Assembly: GCA_900541645.1 (NCBI GenBank) | Contig: UQKQ01000023.1 | Location: 1-10,088, forward strand | Direction of reading: 5' to 3' | Origin: an uncultured Collinsella sp. | GTDB lineage: Bacteria > Actinomycetota > Coriobacteriia > Coriobacteriales > Coriobacteriaceae | DNA: 10,088 bases | Shown here: positions 1 through 5,710 of the stretch, piece by piece | Position numbering within the stretch: position 1 is the first letter of the stretch | Layout of the letters: every line of letters begins with the position of its first letter | Position numbers and translations under genes: made by a program | Notes under the pieces: model-generated | The model's input: the letters and a program-made list of their open reading frames with translations, nothing else | The model's database searches: none | Told to the model about the DNA's origin: nothing

Positions 1-1471
1 CTACGACGCCAAACTGCTCGGTGGAGATGGTCGGCTCGCTAGCCTCGTCCTGCTGCATGGTCGTCGCGACTGGTTCGGCGATCGTGTCGGCCACGGGCTC
101 GGCTTCCGGTCGTTCGGCAACTGCCACCTCGGCATCCGCAAGCGGGCCGTCCTCGCGCTCCTCGTCGATCAAAAGCGCCTCGCGCGTTTGCGCGGCGGCG
201 CTCCGAATGTACCCCAGCTGACTCAGATCGATATCGATCTTGACGGGCTGGTGTGCGGCGTCCCACGAAAGCCATGCCACAATCTCGTCATCGATAATCT
301 TGGCCAGATATTTGGGGACCTTCTCTTCCTTAAGGGGATGGGCGGGGTCCAGGGCCAGGCGTAGACGCTGGTCGCAGGCGCGCATCATCTCACCGAGCTT
401 GCTACTTTTTTGTCTGCTGCCGTGAATGCGCATGCATTCCCAAAACCCGTTTTGGCAGCGGTAGACGTGAATGGGGTCCAGGCGATATTCGCAGTCCTCG
501 TGGCGCTCGGGCGCAAAGAATACGGCCGACGCAAACATGGTGTAGGGCATGGCCGTCTCCTCCCCAAATAAACTCGCCACGATGCTGGTCTTTCGGTGCG
601 TGTCATAGTAGCGCGCCATGCGGACATACGCGGCGCACGCCACGTGGCGCAGATCGCGGTGGTGGCTGCGGTCGAGCCGCGAGTTACTTAGGTTGTACGT
701 GGAGAGGGCATTGATGGCGGCCATGAGTCGTTCCTCGCACGCCTCGTCGGGCGGAAGGGGGAGCGTGGGCTCGGAGGCCTTGCGACGCTTGGGCGCCTGG
801 TCCGACGGTGCCGGTGCTGGTACAAGGTCTCGTGCCGCGCGCCGCAGCTCGATAAGGGCGTTATCGAACATGACGGTTTTAGAGTCACGAAGCAGCTTGG
901 GGTCGAGCCCGTGGAACACGGCGTAGTCCTGCAGCCACACGCGCGCAAACCGGTCGATGCCGGGCTCGAAGGCGCGATAGACATCCCAAAAAGCCTTGAT
1001 CTTGTTAAAACCATCGAGCGGATCATCTACGCCAATGCCGCAGATCAGCTCGTAGAGATACAAGAAGGCAAACGAGGTCGATGTCTCCTCGATATTCCCG
1101 CGGCGCACTTGGGCACGCCAGGTAAAATAGCCGCGCAGCTGCCGATCGCTCATGGCGTTGTAGGTGGGAAAGTACGACTTAAAGGTGCCGTTGTAGGGAC
1201 AGTCGTCCTCAAAGTCTGCCATCAGCAGGCCTTGGCGGTAGAAAAGCTCGGCCTCCGAAAGCCAACGGCCCGCGCCGCCCTTGGGGTCGTCTTGCCAACG
1301 CGATATCTCACGCATCTTGCGGTACTGGTCGGGGAGGAAGTTCTGCATCTGCCGGCCGGTCTTGAGAATCGGCTCGTCTGCGTAGATTTCGTTTGAGAAG
1401 CGGGCGGACTGATGGGTCCGGGCCTCGGCCATAATGCGCTCGATGAGCATCTTGATGTCCTGGTCGGCCAC
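1..1471 (-). CDS. TerB_N-type (tellurite-resistance-associated) protein, 3' end cut by window edge
   Basis: A minus-strand frame is open from a GTG at 1471 to the window edge: 490 residues with no stop. An AGGAGAGGAG ribosome binding site sits 5 nt before the GTG, and an in-frame TGA lies further upstream, which fixes the start. Residues about 80-215 match what I know of the TerB_N domain: an R-G-Y-F-T-W-R segment (113-119), an R-x-G at 123-125, then F-A-F-L-Y-L-Y-E-L-I (134-143). A Pro/Lys-rich linker (217-242) leads to an alpha-helical middle region. Residues 408-436 (KIDIDLSQL, IR, LLIDEE) look like the start of a TerB_C domain, followed by an acidic Ala/Glu/Pro linker. No signal peptide or membrane segment is seen, so it is probably cytosolic. 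TerB-type proteins are known from tellurite and stress loci and from predicted DNA-processing or defence loci; the biochemical role is not settled. A partner gene may lie beyond coordinate 1. Confidence 0.82.
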   Translation of the reverse strand, partial: MADQDIKMLIERIMAEARTHQSARFSNEIYADEPILKTGRQMQNFLPDQYRKMREISRWQDDPKGGAGRWLSEAELFYRQGLLMADFEDDCPYNGTFKSYFPTYNAMSDRQLRGYFTWRAQVRRGNIEETSTSFAFLYLYELICGIGVDDPLDGFNKIKAFWDVYRAFEPGIDRFARVWLQDYAVFHGLDPKLLRDSKTVMFDNALIELRRAARDLVPAPAPSDQAPKRRKASEPTLPLPPDEACEERLMAAINALSTYNLSNSRLDRSHHRDLRHVACAAYVRMARYYDTHRKTSIVASLFGEETAMPYTMFASAVFFAPERHEDCEYRLDPIHVYRCQNGFWECMRIHGSRQKSSKLGEMMRACDQRLRLALDPAHPLKEEKVPKYLAKIIDDEIVAWLSWDAAHQPVKIDIDLSQLGYIRSAAAQTREALLIDEEREDGPLADAEVAVAERPEAEPVADTIAEPVATTMQQDEASEPTISTEQFGVV

Positions 1472-1508
1472 CGCTTCTCCTCTCCTAACGCAGCTTCGGT
1501 GACCTCAT

Positions 1509-1517
1509 ATCATAGCA
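1509..1517 (-). promoter_or_regulatory. Possible extended -10 promoter for the TerB_N gene
   Basis: Read on the minus strand the sequence is TGC-TATGAT, an extended -10 element (TGn followed by a hexamer matching TATAAT at five of six positions). It lies about 38 nt upstream of the GTG at 1471. No convincing -35 box is present 16-18 nt further upstream, which is tolerated for extended -10 promoters. It would let the TerB_N gene be transcribed independently of the DUF554 gene, which ends 88 nt upstream on the same strand. Inference from motif only. Confidence 0.35.
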
Positions 1518-1559
1518 CAGCATCAAACAGGTGTTCGAGATACCGCTGCGTTGATAGAT

Positions 1560-2276
1560 TTAGAACAGGAGGGCGTAGATGACGGCGATGACGACGGAGG
1601 GGAGCATATTGGCCGTGCGGAAGGTCTGAGGACGGATGAGGTTGACGCCGACGCAGAAGATGAGCATGGAGCCTACGAGCGAAAGGCTGTTGAGGGCAGC
1701 TGTGGTCATGATGGGGGAGAGTGCGCCGGCAAACAGCGTGATCGTCCCCTGGAACACGGCGACGGGCAGGGCGGAGAAGATGCAGCCGCGGCCAAGCGAG
1801 GCCGTCATGGTGCAGACGATGATGCAGTCCAGTGCGCCCTTGAGGGCAAGCGTTGACCAGTCGCCGAGCAGGCCGTCCTGGATCGATCCCACAATGGCCA
1901 TGGCGCCGATGCACACGGTGAGTGAAGTCGAGACAAAAGCGTTGGTGAACTTGTTATCGCCCTCACTGCCAGTCTTGCGCTTGAGCCATTCGCCAAGGTT
2001 CTCGATGGCGGCCTCCAAGTTGATGGCCTCGCCGATGAGCGAACCGAGCGCAAATGAGACGATGAGCATGGTGGTACCGGTGGTCGCTAGCGCCTTTCCA
2101 TCGATGATGAGCATCTTTTGCATGGTGCCGCCCAGGCCGATAAACAGGACGCACAGCCCCGATGCTTTCATGAGCGTGTCTTGGATGCGCGGTGTAATGA
2201 AGCGGCCGCCCGCTAATCCCAAAAGACCGCCCGCAACTAAAAGCGCAACGTTGATGATTGTTCCCAAGCCCGGCAT
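1560..2276 (-). CDS. DUF554 family membrane protein (YqgA/YdfK-like)
   Basis: A 238-residue polytopic membrane protein. The ATG at 2276 is chosen because AGGAGGG lies 3-4 nt upstream. An in-frame extension to 2345 exists but adds a non-hydrophobic, unlikely N-terminus. The protein has about seven hydrophobic segments, including residues 5-24, 35-55, 68-86, 113-135, 145-165, 175-200 and the C-terminal end. Hallmarks of DUF554 are visible: an N-terminal G-x-x-x-N-x-x-x-x-x-x-G-G pattern, a G-A-M-A-I-V-G-S-I-Q-D-G-L segment near 121-133, and the Gly-rich glycine/serine pattern of the first repeat. The length matches E. coli YqgA (about 235 aa). The family is a predicted transport-like inner-membrane protein with no established substrate. 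It lies between two same-strand genes but has its own 118-nt leader with a palindrome, so it is probably transcribed separately. Confidence 0.88.
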   Translation of the reverse strand: MPGLGTIINVALLVAGGLLGLAGGRFITPRIQDTLMKASGLCVLFIGLGGTMQKMLIIDGKALATTGTTMLIVSFALGSLIGEAINLEAAIENLGEWLKRKTGSEGDNKFTNAFVSTSLTVCIGAMAIVGSIQDGLLGDWSTLALKGALDCIIVCTMTASLGRGCIFSALPVAVFQGTITLFAGALSPIMTTAALNSLSLVGSMLIFCVGVNLIRPQTFRTANMLPSVVIAVIYALLF

Positions 2277-2345
2277 GAGCCCTCCTGTATTGATGCCAAC
2301 GTGGCAATCGTAGCAGAACGAAATGCGAGGCACATCGCGACTCAT

Positions 2346-2371
2346 CTAATACGTTATATAAGTGGTATTAG
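2346..2371. promoter_or_regulatory. Nested AT-rich palindrome, candidate operator/promoter of the DUF554 gene
   Basis: Arms CTAATAC (2346-2352) and GTATTAG (2365-2371) are perfect inverted repeats around a 12-nt core. The core itself contains the self-complementary octamer TTATATAA (2354-2361). The site lies 70 nt upstream of the DUF554 ATG and 23 nt after the stop codon of the preceding gene. On the minus strand the core offers TATAAC as a -10-like hexamer but no clear -35. The layout suggests a dimeric regulator binding over the promoter. A terminator is less likely, because the stem is A/T-rich and no U-run follows. Confidence 0.4.
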
Positions 2372-2394
2372 GAATGATGCGCAGCATTTAAGCC

Positions 2395-3825
2395 TCAGGT
2401 GGTTGTCGGGACATAGGGGTAGTAGTCAAAGCGCAGTGTCATAAGCCGCTGCGGGGATTCAATAGCCGCGGCGATGATATTGGCATCGCGGGCACGATCA
2501 AACCCTTCGAGTTCGATCTGATACGAGACGTCTTGCATAATGTCCAGACGTCGCCAGGCTAGAAGTGTGTCGCCATCGAATTCCAAGGTCTTGCCTCCGT
2601 CTGCGGCAACGGCGTATAGACGCAGTTTAGCGGTGGTTGCAGGGTCGACAACCGTGACCTTTTTAATTTCGTTTCGAGTATTCTTGGCGCCCAACAGGGT
2701 GAGCAGTGTTGGGGCCACGACCTCGCCCGATGGCAAAAAGACGACTTCGATGGACTCGGGAAATGCGATGATGGCCGACTTGCGGACGGGCTGATTGGCG
2801 GCGGCAACTTCGATGTTCGCAGCGTCGATGACCTCCGTGTGGTCGAGCGCGGCAAGCACGCAGCAGTTACCTTCATCGATCTCCTGAGGATCAGCAAGCC
2901 CCAGACTGTCCGCGAGCTCGGGATCGTTTGGATCGGTAGCGGGCTCATTCGGCGCTTCGAAAGAAGCTGGGACGCTGTTTGTCGGCGACGGCGTGTCGCC
3001 CGCACCTGCTTCTTTGTCCGCGCTCTTTTCTTGTGTGGTTGCGTTGATGGGTTCGTCGTTTGAGGGGAGCGTCTTGGCGTCAAGCGCGGAGGGGAGAATT
3101 CCGATGGCTCCGGATCCGTTCCACTCCATTTCGAGAAGCGCCGGGTCGGCAAGAATGCGTTGCCTGCTTTGCGCGTGGGCATCGATTTCAATAGGGCCTG
3201 CCTCTATCCCTCGTGTAAGGCTGAGTGATCCGGCTGGCTTCTCGAAATGAGCGTCTGTGTCTTTGGTGCTGACGGCGTAGAACAGCAGGGACGCTTCTCC
3301 CGCCGCGACGGCATCGGTGCCGGCTTTGGTCAGCCGCAACGATGCCGTGAATGAGAGGGTGGGCTGCGTGTCGTCTGCATTCGCGGCGGCGCAGCCCAGA
3401 CATATACCGCCTCCTTTCTCGAAAAACGCGCCGTCGAAGACGACCTTCGCTCCGTTCGCCGAGTCATCGACCGAAGCGATGTCGATGCGCAGCTCTAAAT
3501 TGCATGGATCGCCATCTGCATCGAGCACAACCGAGCGCCACGTGCAGACGGCGCACCCCGCCTGGGAGCCGTTTGCCTTGTTCGAACGCTTGATATCCAC
3601 GACTATCGAGCCGTCCGTATTACGACGAAGGCATCCCGAGGTTGAGATCGCGGCCTGCGCGATCGAAAAACGCTTGCACGCAATGGCGCTCGACGGATTT
3701 GGGGCGGAACTTAGGGCTGCTGGTAAGGAGTCCGCCATGACGGGAGTCGCCCAAGCGGCGACAGGCGTTCCGGTTGCGAGCGCGCCGCAGAGTGCGACGA
3801 CGGGCAAAAGGTTCTTCGATGCCAT
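2395..3825 (-). CDS. Secreted cysteine-containing surface protein, two-domain, function unknown
   Basis: A 476-residue protein. The ATG at 3825 follows AAGGAGA with 4 nt spacing and is followed by a Sec signal peptide (hydrophobic 6-27, likely cleavage after A-W-A 27 or V-M-A 31). The mature part shows a beta-rich N-terminal region (about 45-250) with seven cysteines (50, 65, 91, 94, 108, 142, 145), including C-x-x-C pairs at 91/94 and 142/145. A Pro/Asp/Thr/Glu-rich linker follows (about 252-318), then a C-terminal beta-rich region (about 320-476) with adjacent cysteines 321/322. There is no LPXTG-like motif, membrane anchor or charged tail, so the protein is either released or held by a partner. 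It is the last gene of the putative five-gene surface operon, 18 nt downstream of the LAQTG mini-protein. The C-terminal region resembles the 199-aa protein encoded two genes upstream. I do not recognise a named family; a surface adhesin or matrix component is an inference. Confidence 0.75.
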   Translation of the reverse strand: MASKNLLPVVALCGALATGTPVAAWATPVMADSLPAALSSAPNPSSAIACKRFSIAQAAISTSGCLRRNTDGSIVVDIKRSNKANGSQAGCAVCTWRSVVLDADGDPCNLELRIDIASVDDSANGAKVVFDGAFFEKGGGICLGCAAANADDTQPTLSFTASLRLTKAGTDAVAAGEASLLFYAVSTKDTDAHFEKPAGSLSLTRGIEAGPIEIDAHAQSRQRILADPALLEMEWNGSGAIGILPSALDAKTLPSNDEPINATTQEKSADKEAGAGDTPSPTNSVPASFEAPNEPATDPNDPELADSLGLADPQEIDEGNCCVLAALDHTEVIDAANIEVAAANQPVRKSAIIAFPESIEVVFLPSGEVVAPTLLTLLGAKNTRNEIKKVTVVDPATTAKLRLYAVAADGGKTLEFDGDTLLAWRRLDIMQDVSYQIELEGFDRARDANIIAAAIESPQRLMTLRFDYYPYVPTTT

Positions 3826-3843
3826 GGGGTCTCCTTAGCTAAT

Positions 3844-4125
3844 TTAGTGTGGCCTGTCCGTGTTTCGTTTCTGGCTGCGTTTGATGTGCAGACCGAGGCC
3901 GGCGGTTCCCGCGCCTGCTGCCGTGGCGCCTGCTGCCAAGAGCCATCGCCTGTCGCCTGTCTGAGCCAACGGTTCCTCGCGGCAGCCGCGGTCGAGCTCC
4001 GAGAGGTCGACCGTCACCTGCGTGGCGGCCTGCGCCTGTTCTTGCTGGGCAAAGGCCATGGCTGGCCCAAACGCTAGGATACTGACGGCGGCGGCCAGGG
4101 CGACGGCCTTATGCCGTGTGCGCAC
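3844..4125 (-). CDS. Very small LAQTG cell-wall-anchored (sortase substrate) protein
   Basis: A 93-residue protein if started at the GTG at 4125. It has a basic n-region (R-T-R-H-K), a hydrophobic core (7-22) and a signal cleavage site near A-F-A 26. After that come only about 30 residues before the sorting-signal cleavage, then L-A-Q-T-G (53-57), a hydrophobic anchor (61-80) and a basic tail (K-R-S-Q-K-R). LAXTG is the motif known for class E sortases of high-GC Gram-positives. The mature part has a single cysteine (C48) and the acidic segment D-L-S-E-L-D. An in-frame TTG at 4155 would give 103 residues; it has GAAGG 8 nt upstream, while the GTG has only a weak GAG, so the start is uncertain. 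Both starts overlap the end of the upstream gene (17 or 47 nt), implying translational coupling. No sortase gene lies in the window. Confidence 0.7.
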   Translation of the reverse strand: MRTRHKAVALAAAVSILAFGPAMAFAQQEQAQAATQVTVDLSELDRGCREEPLAQTGDRRWLLAAGATAAGAGTAGLGLHIKRSQKRNTDRPH

Positions 4126-4708
4126 CGGGCTCGACCGTCCAGGTGATCGTTGCAACCTGATCGCCTTCGCCGGTTACGCGGAAGATATCGCGCGTGACGC
4201 GGGCGACGTTTCCGCTTGTCTTGAGCTTAATATTGTCCGTGCCGCCGGCAATGCCCTGGTAGCCCATGTCGAAGGCTGCATTCTTGGAAAGATCGAGGCC
4301 CGTCTCCTGCATTGCGGCGCTGGCGTTCTGGAGTGCGCCGTCGGGGCCGACCTTAAAGTCGATGGAATTCTGCGCGGTTCCGGCCTTGGCGTCGGCGGCA
4401 ATGGTCCAGGTGTTCATGGCGTCGATCTTCATGTTGGTGACATGGATGCCGTAGGCCGAATGATTGTCGATGGTGGTCGCGTCTTCTGAGGGGCCCTGAA
4501 GCGTGCCGTCGGCCTTGGCGACGAAGGGAATAACCGTCGGAACTTTGAACTCTACGTTGTCGATCTCGGTCCTGACCATTACTTTCGTGGTTCCAACGCG
4601 CCCGGCTGCCAGAGCTGGCGTCGGGGCGGCGCCCATTGCGAGCGCGAGCGCGAGCCCTGCGCCCACGACGAGCGCTCTGGCTCCGTTCATGTTCCTGGTG
4701 ATGTCCAT
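4109..4708 (-). CDS. Secreted beta-rich surface protein, function unknown
   Basis: A 199-residue protein. The ATG at 4708 follows AAAGGA with 6 nt spacing. The signal peptide spans about 1-35 (hydrophobic 12-26, likely cleavage after A-L-A-A near 35). The mature part is all-beta in character and cysteine-free: an E-F-K-V-P-T-V-I-P-F segment, A-D-G-T-L-Q-G-P-S, then I-D-N-H-S followed by V-T-N-M-K-I. It ends with a strand A-T-I-T-W-T-V-E-P. The pattern 'P-T-x-I-P-F ... D-G ... P-S ... I-x-N-x-S' is familiar from secreted Ig-like or matrix-type proteins of Gram-positives, but I cannot assign a family. There is no sorting motif or C-terminal anchor. It lies 90 nt after the membrane-anchored 169-aa gene and overlaps the LAQTG gene, so it may act with them at the cell surface. 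Confidence 0.75.
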   Translation of the reverse strand: MDITRNMNGARALVVGAGLALALAMGAAPTPALAAGRVGTTKVMVRTEIDNVEFKVPTVIPFVAKADGTLQGPSEDATTIDNHSAYGIHVTNMKIDAMNTWTIAADAKAGTAQNSIDFKVGPDGALQNASAAMQETGLDLSKNAAFDMGYQGIAGGTDNIKLKTSGNVARVTRDIFRVTGEGDQVATITWTVEPGAHTA

Positions 4709-4728
4709 GGTCGTTCCTTTCTATTCGC

Positions 4729-4745
4729 CGCGGGCCGTCCCCGCG
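4729..4745 (-). promoter_or_regulatory. GC hairpin in the leader of the 199-aa secreted protein gene
   Basis: CGCGGG (4729-4734) and CCCGCG (4740-4745) form a perfect 6-bp GC stem with a 5-nt loop. It lies 21 nt upstream of the ATG at 4708 and just before the AAAGGA ribosome binding site. No U-run follows on the minus strand, so a factor-independent terminator is unlikely. It may stabilise a processed mRNA end or set relative expression inside the operon. Confidence 0.35.
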
Positions 4746-4798
4746 ATGATTGGACGAATGCTGGTGAATTGCGTGCGGTGCCGCGTCGGCCGAAAAAG

Positions 4799-5308
4799 CT
4801 AGTTCTCGGCTTGCTCAACCCGTACCTTGACACGTGTCGGATTGCCGTGGCTGTCGAGGGTCTTGGCATCGAGTGCCTGGATCTCGATGTATGCCTCGCC
4901 TTCTTTGATGTCGCCGGCGGGGCACGTCTCGATTGTCTTGCCGGTCTCGACCACACCGGATTCGTACATGGTCTCGTCGTTTTGGATGACGCGGAATCGC
5001 TGGGGAAATATATTGTCTTGAACGTTTTGCACGTTGACGCGCAGCTTGCCGTCCTCCTGTAGCTGAGCGACCGGCGCGACCGAAATCGTCATCATGTTGT
5101 CGCGGACGATGGCATCGAGCTCATCTTGGATTTCTTGTCGCGATTTGCCCTCTGCCGTCGTGACTGAGGCGCCCGCTTCGGGCACGGGCTGCGACTGCCA
5201 GGCGTATAGCCCTACGGCGATGAGGGCGCAGACGATAGCCAGGCAGACAACGACGAGTTTCTTGCGACGCCCCAGTCCTGCGAGGCGGGGCGGCTTCTTC
5301 GCACTCAT
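4799..5308 (-). CDS. Membrane-anchored Ig-like/beta-sandwich protein, function unknown
   Basis: A 169-residue protein. Its ATG overlaps the stop of the upstream gene as ATGA (5305-5308), with AAGGA 6 nt upstream inside that gene. It has a basic N-terminus (K4, K5, R8, R14, R15, K16, K17), one membrane segment (about 18-37) and no cleavage motif, so it is a type II anchored protein with residues 40-169 outside. The extracytoplasmic part has a short helical stretch (55-70), then a beta-rich domain: E-D-G-K-L-R-V-N-V-Q-N (85-95), M-Y-E-S-G-V-V-E-T-G-K-T-I (114-126), and E-G-E-A-Y-I-E-I-Q-A-L (136-146). The order 'D-G-x-L-x-V-N-x-Q-N ... Y-x-S-G ... G-x-x-I ... G-x-A/Y' is typical of small Ig-like accessory domains in Gram-positive surface loci, which is family-level recollection only. 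It may anchor or chaperone the secreted products of the same operon. Confidence 0.75.
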   Translation of the reverse strand: MSAKKPPRLAGLGRRKKLVVVCLAIVCALIAVGLYAWQSQPVPEAGASVTTAEGKSRQEIQDELDAIVRDNMMTISVAPVAQLQEDGKLRVNVQNVQDNIFPQRFRVIQNDETMYESGVVETGKTIETCPAGDIKEGEAYIEIQALDAKTLDSHGNPTRVKVRVEQAEN

Positions 5309-5601
5309 GCGGCGTCCTTGGTGGTGTAGACACGTGCGAACGTGGACGGGTCCGCTCCAAAGAGCATGTGAAGCATCAGGCGGCGCGAGTAGATGAGCTC
5401 GTCAAAGTCGTGAGGGAGCTCGATGTCGTGGATACGCGCGATGTGGCGGGCGAGCGCCGAGAACGACTCGGGGTCGCAGATAACATCGGTGGTGACGTGG
5501 TAGACCGCCGTATCGGGGAACGCCTCTTCGTCGAAAGGCAGGAGATAGGGATCGTCGTCGACCTCGATGGCGACGCCGTACTGGGGCCAGTAATATGCCA
5601 T
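5305..5601 (-). CDS. Small acidic cytosolic protein, first gene of surface operon, function unknown
   Basis: A 98-residue protein. The ATG at 5601 has GGGAGGT 4-5 nt upstream. It has no signal peptide or membrane segment and many acidic residues. The N-terminus Y-Y-W-P-Q-Y-G-V-A-I-E-V-D-D-D-P is followed by F-D-E-E-A-F-P-D, Y-H-V-T-T, and a helical stretch (about 45-60). The G-V-A-I-E-V-D strand followed by a spaced Asp and a second strand Y-H-V-T-T is reminiscent of the C-terminal half of DUF559/Vsr-like PD-(D/E)XK folds. The protein is far shorter than those enzymes and the similarity is only a suspicion. It overlaps the membrane-protein gene by 4 nt, so the two are probably translationally coupled, which is odd for a cytosolic protein heading a surface operon. 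A regulatory or assembly role is possible; function not recognised. Confidence 0.65.
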   Translation of the reverse strand: MAYYWPQYGVAIEVDDDPYLLPFDEEAFPDTAVYHVTTDVICDPESFSALARHIARIHDIELPHDFDELIYSRRLMLHMLFGADPSTFARVYTTKDAA

Positions 5602-5622
5602 GGGAACCTCCCTGCTTCTGGG

Positions 5623-5646
5623 GCCAAAACTTCTATCGGTTTTGGC
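5623..5646. repeat. Perfect 8-bp inverted repeat in the leader of the surface operon
   Basis: GCCAAAAC (5623-5630) and GTTTTGGC (5639-5646) are exact reverse complements separated by 8 nt. The repeat starts 22 nt upstream of the ATG at 5601. On the minus strand it could be a transcription-factor operator close to the start site, or an RNA hairpin just upstream of the ribosome binding site. No U-run follows, so it is not a standard terminator. Confidence 0.5.
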
Positions 5647-5674
5647 TGTCGACGCCGACCGTATCAGCCGCTAC

Positions 5675-5710
5675 TTGACCAATTTCTGACCAAATGCTTG
5701 ACGGATTGAC
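5675..5710. repeat. Near helically phased TGAC(C) direct repeats
   Basis: TGACC begins at 5676 and 5687 and TGAC again at 5699 and 5707, giving steps of 11, 12 and 8 nt. The first two share the longer word TGACCAA with preceding pyrimidines. Repeats spaced by about one DNA turn place binding sites on one face of the helix. This suggests a site for a multimeric regulator controlling one or both divergent operons. No regulator gene lies next to it, and the motif is not one I can name. Confidence 0.35.

Noticed and set aside
911..1396. 161-codon plus-strand open frame
   Set aside because: It lies antisense to the TerB_N gene, whose minus-strand frame has a clear ribosome binding site and family motifs.
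1636..2313. 225-codon plus-strand open frame
   Set aside because: Antisense shadow of the DUF554 gene; composition rich in Met, Pro and Ser with no recognisable family.
2395..3825. Sorting signal or anchor at the C-terminus of the 476-aa protein
   Set aside because: The protein ends in Y-Y-P-Y-V-P-T-T-T with no LPXTG-like motif, hydrophobic segment or basic tail.
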